Shown here one piece after another: positions 45,743-53,721 of a stretch of 64,000 nucleotides of DNA. This DNA comes from an uncultured Lachnospiraceae bacterium (GTDB taxonomy: Bacteria > Bacillota > Clostridia > Lachnospirales > Lachnospiraceae), in assembly GCA_945919795.1 (NCBI GenBank), contig CAMEJJ010000013.1, positions 1 to 64,000 on the forward strand, in the 5' to 3' direction. The position numbers and the translations under genes are program-made. The notes under the pieces are model-generated. The model was not told where the DNA came from. It worked only from the letters and a program-made list of their open reading frames with translations, and did no database searches. Position 1 is the stretch's first letter, and each line of letters opens with the position of its first letter.

Positions 45743-46450
45743 ATGAATACAGCACTTATATTAGCAGCGGGAACCGATGCCAGATTTCAGATGGATGTTC
45801 CCAAGCAGTTTGTGAATGTAAATAACCGGCCACTTTTGGTTTATACCTTGGAAAAATTTCAGGCTCATTCTGAAATCGATGAGATTATTGTCATCTGTCT
45901 GGATGGCTGGCAGGAAATGGTCAGGGTATACGCAAAACAATTTCATATCACGAAATTGACGCAGATTCTGGCTGGTGGAGATAACGCACAGCAATCGACA
46001 TACCTTGGCCTGCAGTTTTTAAAAGAACAGAAAAATATGCAAAGCGGAGATATTGTGATCATTCATGATGCAATCAGACCAATGGTATCTGAAGAATTGA
46101 TTACAAAAAGTATTCGGAAGTGTCGGAAATCCGGTATGGGAGTGGCTGCAATTCGCGTAATGGATGCAGTGATGCGTACAGATAACGGCAAAGTTGGAAC
46201 CGAAAGCATCAATAGAGATTCAATTATGAAAATACAAACGCCACAGGCATTTGATTTTGGATATATCTGGGAGATGCATAATCTTGCAAAAGCAAAAGGT
46301 GTGACAGGATATTGGGATAATACTGGTATGTTAACAAGCCTGGGAGAAAAGATTCATTTTTCGGAAGGCTCTGATTTGAATATAAAAGTGAATACGACGG
46401 AAGATGTGGCAATGTTTAGGGCGCTTTATATTATGTCACAAACAGAATGA
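45743..46450 (+). CDS. IspD/TarI-family cytidylyltransferase, first copy
   Basis: The 235-residue protein has the family nucleotide loop ALILAAGTDARFQMDVPKQF, then VIVICLDGWQEMV, IVIIHDAIRPMVS and MKIQTPQAFDF. These enzymes load CMP from CTP onto an alcohol phosphate, such as ribitol-5-phosphate (TarI) or methylerythritol-phosphate (IspD). Here the loop lacks the usual second glycine (AAGTDAR for AxGxGxR), which may alter or reduce activity. A second copy follows 26 bases on. The context of LicD and SDR argues for a CDP-alditol or CDP-sugar for surface use rather than isoprenoids. Confidence 0.85.
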   Translation: MNTALILAAGTDARFQMDVPKQFVNVNNRPLLVYTLEKFQAHSEIDEIIVICLDGWQEMVRVYAKQFHITKLTQILAGGDNAQQSTYLGLQFLKEQKNMQSGDIVIIHDAIRPMVSEELITKSIRKCRKSGMGVAAIRVMDAVMRTDNGKVGTESINRDSIMKIQTPQAFDFGYIWEMHNLAKAKGVTGYWDNTGMLTSLGEKIHFSEGSDLNIKVNTTEDVAMFRALYIMSQTE

Positions 46451-46476
46451 GGAAGATTGTGTAAAGGAAACAAAGG

Positions 46477-47187
46477 ATGAATGTAGCCATTATTTTAGCC
46501 GGAGGACACGGTAGCCGGACAGAACAGGATATTCCCAAACAGTTTATGAATGTCTATGAAAAACCATTGATTATTTATACGTTGGAAAATTTTGAAAAAA
46601 ATCCGGAGATTGATGCTATTGAGGTTGTGTGTCTGGATGGCTGGCATGAAGTGCTTCGTGCCTATGCCAAACAATATCATATTACGAAGTTAAAATGGAT
46701 TATCAGTGGCGGAAATGACGGACAGGAATCGATTCAGAAAGGTGTGGAAGCACTGTCGGATGTATGCGGACCGGAAGATGTTGTGATGATTCATGATGCG
46801 ATCCGTCCGTTTATCGGACAGGATATTATTACGGATGCTATTGTAAAATGTAAAAAGTATGGTTCCGGCTTAAGTGCAATTCGTTGTCAGGAGACAATTG
46901 TCCATACCAATGATGGACAGGAAGGTTTGGAGAATATTGACCGAAAGGAAGTCATGCGTGTACAGACCCCCCAGGCTTATTTGTATAAGAAAGCCAAATG
47001 GGCTTATGAGGAGGCTGACAGGCGAGGGATTAAAGGTGAGGTATATATTAATACCCTGATGTTGCATTTGGGAGAACATGTCTTTTTTTCAAAAGGCTCC
47101 ACAAAGAATGTTAAGATTACGACGATAGATGATTTGGAAATATTTAAGGCCTTGCTCAAGATGGAGAGAGAGGATTGGATTCATTAG
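46477..47187 (+). CDS. IspD/TarI-family cytidylyltransferase, second copy
   Basis: The 236-residue paralogue has the complete loop IILAGGHGSRTEQDIPKQF, then EVVCLDGWHEVLRAYAKQYH, MIHDAIRPFIG and MRVQTPQAYLYKKAKW. It resembles the first copy along its whole length (for example DGW..V..YAKQ.HITKL in both). The pair may be a heteromer, one copy with a weakened CTP loop, or two enzymes with different alcohol phosphates. It ends 41 bases before the sigma-D promoter of flaG. Confidence 0.88.
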   Translation: MNVAIILAGGHGSRTEQDIPKQFMNVYEKPLIIYTLENFEKNPEIDAIEVVCLDGWHEVLRAYAKQYHITKLKWIISGGNDGQESIQKGVEALSDVCGPEDVVMIHDAIRPFIGQDIITDAIVKCKKYGSGLSAIRCQETIVHTNDGQEGLENIDRKEVMRVQTPQAYLYKKAKWAYEEADRRGIKGEVYINTLMLHLGEHVFFSKGSTKNVKITTIDDLEIFKALLKMEREDWIH

Positions 47188-47225
47188 CAGATATAAAATT
47201 TTAGATGAAAATTTTCCTAAATCTA

Positions 47226-47252
47226 TAAACAATTTTGTTTTTTGGCCGATAA
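47226..47252 (+). promoter_or_regulatory. sigma-D promoter of flaG-fliD-fliS
   Basis: TAAA at 47226-47229, a 15-base spacer and GCCGATAA at 47245-47252 match the sigma-D consensus exactly. It lies 90 bases before flaG. Confidence 0.9.
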
Positions 47253-47341
47253 CAATACTAAGAAGTGCACCAGGGTCTGTATAATAGACTTGTTTTGGTG
47301 CGAAGGAATGTAAACAAGGATTTCACATGGAGGTGGAAGAT

Positions 47342-47755
47342 ATGGCAATTGAACCATTAGGAAGTATTATGAGTGTGCAGGCACAGACCGCACAAAAAGT
47401 TGAACCTGTTCAGCCGGTAGCGAGCACGGAAGCAAGTGTACAGGCAGAAAAGGCCCCTGACTTAAAGACTTCGATTGTAAATGAGGTCAATAAAAAAGAA
47501 GAAGGCGCTGCCAATGACAGCCGACAGAATCAGCCGAGTAACGAGCAGATTAAGCAGGCGGTGGAAAAGCTAAATAAAAGTTTGCCCAATTCAGAGGCTG
47601 TATTTGGTATTCACGATAAGACAAATCGCGTTACAATTAAAATTATTGATAAAGAGAGTAAAAAGGTCATTAAAGAATTACCACCTGAAAAAACGTTGGA
47701 TATGATTGCCAAGGTTTGGGAAATGGCTGGTATTTTAGTGGATGAAAAGAGATAG
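47342..47755 (+). CDS. flaG: FlaG family flagellar protein
   Basis: The start is set at 47342 since GGAGGTGG lies just upstream inside the longer open frame. The 137-residue protein has a variable, Ala/Gln-rich N terminus and the FlaG core: LNKSLPNSEAVFGIHDKTN then TIKIIDKESKKVIKELPPEK. FlaG affects filament length and lies beside fliD, as in many species. fliD starts 11 bases after its stop. Confidence 0.9.
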   Translation: MAIEPLGSIMSVQAQTAQKVEPVQPVASTEASVQAEKAPDLKTSIVNEVNKKEEGAANDSRQNQPSNEQIKQAVEKLNKSLPNSEAVFGIHDKTNRVTIKIIDKESKKVIKELPPEKTLDMIAKVWEMAGILVDEKR

Positions 47756-47766
47756 GAGGTTTTACT

Positions 47767-49287
47767 ATGGCAATCAGAATGACAGGATTAAATTCCGGAT
47801 TAGATACGGAAAGCATCATTACTCAGCTTGTCAGTGCCAAAAAGACTTCTGTTAACAGTATTAAAAAGGCACAGACAAAATTAAGCTGGAAAATTGATGC
47901 CTGGAAAGAATTAAACAGTAAGATATACAGTTTATATACAGGTGTTGTTGATAAGATGCGGTGGGATACCGCATACAATAAGAAAAAGACCAGTGTTTCT
48001 ACCAATGGATTGTTGTCTGTCGTAGCCGGTAGTAATGCGGCAAACGGGGTTCAGACGGTAGCTGTTGAGAGCCTTGCAAAAGCTGCATATTTGACAGGCG
48101 GAAAAATGAAGCAGGCAGATGGCAGTAAAGTATCCGGTTCTACGAAGATGGTTGATTTGGGAATTACGGCAGGTAATACCATCAGCTTTACGTCGCAGGG
48201 AAACAAAACGGATATTGCCATTGACGAAAATACAACCGTGAACAGTCTGGTTTCACAATTGCAAAAAGCAGGCGTGAATGCAAGTTTTGATGAAGGTCAG
48301 CAGAGATTATTTGTCAGTGCAAAATCAACCGGTGCTGCATATGATTTTTCTTTCTCCGGTGATGAGAGCACGTTAAAGAAATTAGGACTGGTTGAAGATC
48401 CCGATAATGCATACGGTGCAGTAAAAATCGATGGTGCAGATGCGGTTATGTATTTGAATAATGCCAAGTTTGAATCATCTACCAATACTTTTCAAATTAA
48501 CGGATCTACTTATACATTAGAGAGTGTTTCTGAAAAGAATGCGGATGGATCATTAAAAGAAAGTACTATTACCACAACAGATGATTATGATGGCATTTAT
48601 GATACCATTAAGAATTTCTTGACAGAATACAATAAGTTAATCAATGAAATGGATAAGATGTATAATGCGGCATCTTCGAAAGGATACGAACCCTTGTTAT
48701 CGGAAGAAAAGGAAGCTTTGACCGAAACAGAAGTGTCCGATTGGGAAAAGAAGATTAAAGATTCGTTGTTGCGCAAGGATTCGTCTTTGAGTTCTGTGAT
48801 TTCATCCATGACATCAGCAATGGCAGAGGGAATCACAGTCGGTGGAAAGACCATGTACTTATCCAGCTTCGGAATTAATACATTGGGCTACTTCAATGCA
48901 GAAGAAAATGAGAGACATGCATATCATATCAACGGAGACCCTGATGATAGCAATACATCGACGAAAGAAGATACGTTAAAATCCATGATTGCAAGTGATC
49001 CGAATACAGTAAAGAGTTTCTTTACACAGTTATCCAACAATTTATATAAGGCCATGACAAATTCTATGAGCCGCGTGGAAGGCTATAAGAGTATGTACAA
49101 GGTTTACAATGACAAGCAGATGGATACGGAACTGAGCAGTTACAAGACCAAAATCTCTGACGCAGAAGAAAAACTGAATGATTATGAGGATAAATGGTAT
49201 AAGAAATTTTCTGCAATGGAAACTGCATTGTCAAAATTGTCTTCAAAGCAGAGTGCGCTTAGTGGATTGCTGGGTGGTTCACAATAG
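47767..49287 (+). CDS. fliD: flagellar filament cap protein FliD
   Basis: FliD caps the filament and folds incoming flagellin. The 506-residue protein opens RMTGLNSGLDTESIITQLVS and has the N-terminal coiled coil up to residue 50, a middle domain (SGAYDFSFSG-like FSFSGDESTLKKLGL) and C-terminal coil ELSSYKTKISDAEEKLNDYE. AGGAGG stands before the ATG. A second FliD-like gene lies at the right edge of the window. Confidence 0.93.
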   Translation: MAIRMTGLNSGLDTESIITQLVSAKKTSVNSIKKAQTKLSWKIDAWKELNSKIYSLYTGVVDKMRWDTAYNKKKTSVSTNGLLSVVAGSNAANGVQTVAVESLAKAAYLTGGKMKQADGSKVSGSTKMVDLGITAGNTISFTSQGNKTDIAIDENTTVNSLVSQLQKAGVNASFDEGQQRLFVSAKSTGAAYDFSFSGDESTLKKLGLVEDPDNAYGAVKIDGADAVMYLNNAKFESSTNTFQINGSTYTLESVSEKNADGSLKESTITTTDDYDGIYDTIKNFLTEYNKLINEMDKMYNAASSKGYEPLLSEEKEALTETEVSDWEKKIKDSLLRKDSSLSSVISSMTSAMAEGITVGGKTMYLSSFGINTLGYFNAEENERHAYHINGDPDDSNTSTKEDTLKSMIASDPNTVKSFFTQLSNNLYKAMTNSMSRVEGYKSMYKVYNDKQMDTELSSYKTKISDAEEKLNDYEDKWYKKFSAMETALSKLSSKQSALSGLLGGSQ

Positions 49288-49318
49288 TATTTATCCTATA
49301 GTACAAGGAGTATAGATT

Positions 49319-49702
49319 ATGGCAATTATTGGGAATCCTTATGCGCAATATCAAAACAGTAAAGTGTTGACAGCTTCGCCGGCAGAGCTTACTTTGATGT
49401 TGTATGAAGGAATTATTAAATTCACAAATATTGCGATTGTTGCGATACAGGAAAAAGATTATCAAAAGGCAAATACCAATATTATAAAGGCTGAGCGCAT
49501 TGTCGATCACCTAAATGGAACCCTAAATCATAAATATCCGGTTGCGCAGGATTTTGAAAATATATACAAGTGTATTATGCAGGCATTGATTCAGGGAAAT
49601 GTAAAAAAAGACTCAGCGGAGCTTGAGAGAGCGTTGGAATATAGTCGTATGATTCGCGATACATGGAAAGAGATTATGAAGCAGACTGAGAAGGAGTCTT
49701 AA
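49319..49702 (+). CDS. fliS: flagellar export chaperone FliS
   Basis: FliS binds the C-terminal helix of flagellin and keeps it from premature assembly. The 127-residue protein has the classical opening AQYQNSKVLTASPAELTLML followed by YEGIIKFTNIA, and ends ALEYSRMIRDTWKEIM. AAGGAG is the ribosome site. fliD lies 31 bases before, and a FliT-like gene starts two bases after its stop. Confidence 0.95.
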   Translation: MAIIGNPYAQYQNSKVLTASPAELTLMLYEGIIKFTNIAIVAIQEKDYQKANTNIIKAERIVDHLNGTLNHKYPVAQDFENIYKCIMQALIQGNVKKDSAELERALEYSRMIRDTWKEIMKQTEKES

Positions 49703-49704
49703 AA

Positions 49705-50178
49705 GTGACGAATGAATTGCAGATATTGATTGAATCTTTGAAAAAAAAGATAGGAATCATGGATGATATTCTATTGGCAAGTAAAGAACAAGAGAAGCTT
49801 TCAAATTCGACAGAATTTGATTCGGAGCGTTTTGATGAGTTGTTTGATCAAAAAGATGTTCTTTTAAAAGAAATGGGTGAATTGGATCAGGGATTTGATA
49901 CAACGTTTTCTAGAATTCGGGATGAATTGTTGGACAATAAAGAAAAATATAGAGATGAAATCCTGCAATTGCAACAACTGATTCGGGCAACGGTTGACCA
50001 TGGGACGGAAATCGCAGCGACGGAATCACGGACAAAAGATTCGTTGGGCAATGTTATGAAAAGACAAAAACAAGATCTTGCAAAGCGCAAAGTATCGTCC
50101 AAGACGGTAATGGATTATTACAAATCATCCAGTCAGCTAAATCATGTAGAACCGTTTTTTATGGATCAAAAAAAGTAA
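49705..50178 (+). CDS. FliT-like flagellar chaperone
   Basis: The gene starts with GTG after AAGGAG and encodes 157 residues of mostly coiled helix (ELQILIESLKKKIGIMDDIL, RFDELFDQKDVLLKEMGELD). No strong family motif is visible. The position directly after fliS (2-base gap) and the helical content fit FliT or FlgN, chaperones for FliD and junction proteins. A weak terminator follows. Confidence 0.7.
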   Translation: MTNELQILIESLKKKIGIMDDILLASKEQEKLSNSTEFDSERFDELFDQKDVLLKEMGELDQGFDTTFSRIRDELLDNKEKYRDEILQLQQLIRATVDHGTEIAATESRTKDSLGNVMKRQKQDLAKRKVSSKTVMDYYKSSSQLNHVEPFFMDQKK

Positions 50179-50186
50179 AATTTGAA

Positions 50187-50212
50187 AAAGGCACTCTGTA
50201 TTGAGTGCCTTT
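50187..50212 (+). terminator. hairpin between fliT-like gene and the LicD fusion
   Basis: AAAGGCACTC (50187-50196) and GAGTGCCTTT (50203-50212) form a 10-bp stem with a 6-base loop. Only three T follow the stem, so readthrough into the LicD fusion 22 bases later is likely. Confidence 0.65.
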
Positions 50213-50233
50213 CATTAGTAAAGAGGATGAAAC

Positions 50234-52528
50234 ATGCAATTTCCGAGTAGTTATTTTGAAGATGAAGTCAGAGACGGATTTTACGTATCCGGTATGATGA
50301 AGCGGGCCTGGGCGGCACAGTTGGAGGTGCTGGAAGATATCGACAAGGTCTGTAAAAAACACAATATTAAATATTTTGCAGAATGGGGGACCATGCTCGG
50401 TGCTATTCGCCATGGCGGGTTTGTGCCGTGGGATGATGACATGGATATCGGCATGCTTCGGGAGGATTATGAAAAATTCTGCAGGGTTGCCTTGGATGAT
50501 TTGCCGGAAATCTATGAATTACTCAATTTTGAACATTCCGATGATGACGAATACAGATGTGATGACTATCTGACACGTGTATATACCGGAAACCGTATTC
50601 GTATGGACAAAGCATATCTGGAAAAATTTCATGGATTTCCATACGTGGCTGGGATGGATGTATTTCCGATAGATTATATGGCACCAACGCAAAAAGATGA
50701 TGAAATGTTGTGTGAGCAGATTACCATATTAACGACCATTGCACAGAGTATTGATTTGATGGAGGGCGATGAGAAAGAGAAAACTCTGGAAGATTTAGAA
50801 GCGGTATTTGATACCAAATTTGATCGGAATCGTTCCTTGCGCAGGCAGATTTATATGCTCTCGGATAAATTGTGTGGCATGTTTTATGAAAAAGATGCTG
50901 AATATGTGACGAGTATGGCATTGCGCACGCAAAATGATTATAAAATTCCGAAAAAATGCTACCAGGATGTTATGTATGTTCCTTTTGAGGTTACTACCAT
51001 ACCAATTCCGATTGGTTATGATACTATACTTAGCATTAAATATCATGATTATATGAAGTCAGTACGGGATGGTGGAGCTCATGAATACCCTTTTTATAAA
51101 CGGCAGGAAGATTTTTATGAGCAGTCACATGCACCTCTTTTAAAAAAATACTGTTTTTCCAAAGACGATTTGTGCCGGACAGAATCGGATGAAGCCGGCT
51201 CATTAAAGTCCATTGCACAGAATATGGTGCATATATTTGGTGCGGCACATATAGATATGTGTCATTCTGCATTAACCGGAGATTGGCAGACTGTCGTAGC
51301 ATTGTGTGAAGATTGTCAGGACGGAGCCATTGCACTGGGGACTAAAATGGAAGAGGTAAAAGGTGAAGGTTTTGAAGCGGTAAAACTTTTGGAAGAGTAT
51401 TGTGAGATTTTGTATAATATTCATGAAACAGTATTATCTGAAGGAGATGTTGACGGAACCATTCTGAAGGATATATTGGATGATATTTTAAAACGCATGA
51501 CGTCAGGGATTGATAAGCAGTTGTTATCGAAAAAAGAAGTCGTATTTCTGCCCTTTAAAGGGGAAACATGGAATGCGATGGAAAGTGTATGGAATGCTGC
51601 GATACAGGATGAAAATACAGATGTATATGTCATTCCGCTTCCCTATTATGATAAAAATTTGGATGGTTCAATGGGGGGCATGCATTTTGACCTAAGCGCA
51701 TATCCGAAAGATTTGACAATAACCGATTATAATACGTTTGATTTTGGATTGCACAGACCAGATGTGATTTTCTTTCAAAATCCTTATGATGAATATAATG
51801 CAACCATAACAGTACCTCCGTTCTTTTATGCTAAGAACTTAAAGAATTACACAGATAATCTGGTTTATATTCCTTATTTTTTGATTGACGAAATAAAGCC
51901 TTCCGATGAAAGGGCGGTTAAGACACTGGAATATTTTTGTACGGTTCCGGGGGTTGTACATGCCGACCGGGTGATTGTCCAGTCAGAACAGATGAAGAAT
52001 ACCTATGTAAATGCATTGACCGAATTTGCCGGAGCAGATACAAAATCAATCTGGGAAGATAAAATTTGTGGTTTGGGCTCGCCGATACAGGATTCTTTGT
52101 GCAAAGAAACAGATAGAGACAATTTGCCTAAAGACTGGCAGCGTGTTTTATATGATGCTGAGGGGAAAAAGAAGAAAGCTGTTTTATATGCTACCGGACT
52201 GGGTACGCTGCTGGAACACGAAGAAAAGATGCTGGAAAAAATAGAAAAGACCTTTGCGGTGTTTCAGGAACAAAAGGATATTGCTTTAATATGGCGTCCG
52301 CATCCCGGAATTCGGTCGGCAATTGAAAAGACAAATCCCAAATTGTGGAAAAAATATCAGGCGCTTCAGGAAAAGTATTGCTCCGGCGGCTGGGGAATTT
52401 TTGATGATACACCTGATGCTTCATCCCTGATTTCACTGTATGATGCGTATTATGGGGATACTTCCGACCTGGTGCAAGCGTTTAAAAAGCTTGGATTGCC
52501 GGTGATGATACAAAATATTTCGATTTAA
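50234..52528 (+). CDS. LicD-family phosphotransferase fused to a CDP-glycerol-transferase-like domain
   Basis: Residues 1-300 match LicD: YFAEWGTMLGAIRHGGFVPW followed by DDDMDIGML is the nucleotidyltransferase-fold signature (residues 47-75). LicD moves phosphocholine, and related fukutin proteins move ribitol-phosphate, from a CDP donor to a sugar. From residue 355 a helical segment (GEGFEAVKLLEEYCEILYNI) and a GT-B-like domain (VVHADRVIVQSE, GLGSPIQDS, IALIWRPHPG) follow; they are the whole of the paralogue next to the giant flagellin. The gene ends 194 bases before the small flagellin. A role in adding a phospho-alcohol to flagellin is inferred and not proven. Confidence 0.82.
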   Translation: MQFPSSYFEDEVRDGFYVSGMMKRAWAAQLEVLEDIDKVCKKHNIKYFAEWGTMLGAIRHGGFVPWDDDMDIGMLREDYEKFCRVALDDLPEIYELLNFEHSDDDEYRCDDYLTRVYTGNRIRMDKAYLEKFHGFPYVAGMDVFPIDYMAPTQKDDEMLCEQITILTTIAQSIDLMEGDEKEKTLEDLEAVFDTKFDRNRSLRRQIYMLSDKLCGMFYEKDAEYVTSMALRTQNDYKIPKKCYQDVMYVPFEVTTIPIPIGYDTILSIKYHDYMKSVRDGGAHEYPFYKRQEDFYEQSHAPLLKKYCFSKDDLCRTESDEAGSLKSIAQNMVHIFGAAHIDMCHSALTGDWQTVVALCEDCQDGAIALGTKMEEVKGEGFEAVKLLEEYCEILYNIHETVLSEGDVDGTILKDILDDILKRMTSGIDKQLLSKKEVVFLPFKGETWNAMESVWNAAIQDENTDVYVIPLPYYDKNLDGSMGGMHFDLSAYPKDLTITDYNTFDFGLHRPDVIFFQNPYDEYNATITVPPFFYAKNLKNYTDNLVYIPYFLIDEIKPSDERAVKTLEYFCTVPGVVHADRVIVQSEQMKNTYVNALTEFAGADTKSIWEDKICGLGSPIQDSLCKETDRDNLPKDWQRVLYDAEGKKKKAVLYATGLGTLLEHEEKMLEKIEKTFAVFQEQKDIALIWRPHPGIRSAIEKTNPKLWKKYQALQEKYCSGGWGIFDDTPDASSLISLYDAYYGDTSDLVQAFKKLGLPVMIQNISI

Positions 52529-52561
52529 GAAAATTTTTTTGATAAAATGATAAAAAAGGGG

Positions 52562-52588
52562 TTAAGTATTTTAAATCTGCTCCGATAT
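52562..52588 (+). promoter_or_regulatory. sigma-D promoter of the small flagellin gene
   Basis: TTAA at 52562-52565, a 15-base spacer and TCCGATAT at 52581-52588. It leaves a leader of about 125 bases. Confidence 0.8.
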
Positions 52589-52682
52589 ATAATACAAGTA
52601 AAACAAATTACTTTAAACAGTAATCATAAAGGGTGGAAGAAGCGTACGGTCAGAAGCTTTATATGATTACACCAAACTATTA

Positions 52683-52713
52683 GTCGCATGGAGGCGACGT
52701 TAAATTCAAGGAG
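52683..52713 (+). promoter_or_regulatory. CsrA-type site in the flagellin leader
   Basis: GTCGC (52683-52687) and GCGAC (52694-52698) form a stem with ATGGAG in the loop, the classic GGA-in-loop CsrA target. A second GGA lies in the ribosome site CAAGGAGGA (52708-52716), so one CsrA dimer could bridge the two as known for hag in Bacillus subtilis. Confidence 0.7.
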
Positions 52714-52722
52714 GAATGTATT

Positions 52723-53535
52723 ATGGTAGTACAACACAATATGAGAGCGCTCAACTCAAACAGAATGTTAGGTTTAACAGCAAGCGCACAGACAAAGTCA
52801 ACTGAAAAATTATCTTCTGGTTATAGAATTAACCGTGCAGCAGATGATGCAGCAGGTTTATCTATTTCAGAATCAATGAGACGCCAGATCAGAGGTCTTA
52901 CACAGGCTTCCAGAAACGCACAGGATGGTATCTCATTTGCACAGACAGCTGAAGGTGCATTATCTGAAGTTCAGGATATGTTACAGCGTATGAACGAATT
53001 GTTAGTTCAGGCTGCAAATGGAACAAACAGCTCTACACAGATCACCTATATCAACGACGAAATTTCACAGTTGAACACAGAAATCAATCGTATCGGTAGT
53101 GATACAACATTCAATGGTCAGAAGATTTTCAACAGCAAGGCAAGAGCTATATTCGTTGGAGCAGAATCAAAAGATCAGAATATTTCGATTACAGCACATA
53201 CATTAACAGCTTCAGGTGTTGTTGGTGGTACTGCAATTAAGATTTCTACAAACTCAGGTGCAAAAACAGCTATTGCTAATGTTAAAGCAGGTCTTGAGAA
53301 GATTTCTTCTTGGAGATCAGAGCTTGGTGCTAAACAGAACCGTTTAGAGCACACAATCAACAACCTGGACAACGTAGTTGAAAATACTACAGCAGCTGAA
53401 TCTCGTATCCGTGATACAGATATGGCTACAGAGATGGTTAAATTCAGCAACGCAAACATCCTTGCTCAGGCAGGTCAGTCAATGCTTGCTCAGTCTAACC
53501 AGGCTAACCAGGGCGTATTATCTTTACTTCAGTAA
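52723..53535 (+). CDS. flagellin (main filament subunit)
   Basis: The 270-residue flagellin has little more than the D0/D1 core. It opens MVVQHNMRALNSNRMLGLTA with STEKLSSGYRINRAADDAAG, and closes ESRIRDTDMATEMVKFSNAN then ILAQAGQSMLAQSNQANQG. The central variable part is short. The strong ribosome site CAAGGAGGA, sigma-D promoter, CsrA hairpin and terminator mark the abundant filament protein. The region recognised by TLR5 reads QRMNELLVQ, where QRVRELAVQ is the common form in Proteobacteria. It would be glycosylated or otherwise modified on its outer loop. Confidence 0.96.
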   Translation: MVVQHNMRALNSNRMLGLTASAQTKSTEKLSSGYRINRAADDAAGLSISESMRRQIRGLTQASRNAQDGISFAQTAEGALSEVQDMLQRMNELLVQAANGTNSSTQITYINDEISQLNTEINRIGSDTTFNGQKIFNSKARAIFVGAESKDQNISITAHTLTASGVVGGTAIKISTNSGAKTAIANVKAGLEKISSWRSELGAKQNRLEHTINNLDNVVENTTAAESRIRDTDMATEMVKFSNANILAQAGQSMLAQSNQANQGVLSLLQ

Positions 53536-53560
53536 GATAGGGCGTAATCTTAACTACCTA

Positions 53561-53589
53561 GGGTCGGAATTATATTCCGACCCTTTTTT
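53561..53589 (+). terminator. intrinsic terminator after flagellin
   Basis: GGGTCGGAAT (53561-53570) and ATTCCGACCC (53574-53583) form a perfect 10-bp stem with a TAT loop, then TTTTTT. Confidence 0.93.
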
Positions 53590-53721
53590 ATGCGATCGGA
53601 GCAAGGGATTCATGTCAGCATGAAAATCCATTTTTCATCACTTATCTGACCAGTGCTTTTTCGAATTGTAGAAAAATAGGAGAAACTATGGTAGAGTATT
53701 GTTTAGATGGGAGGTTCTGCC

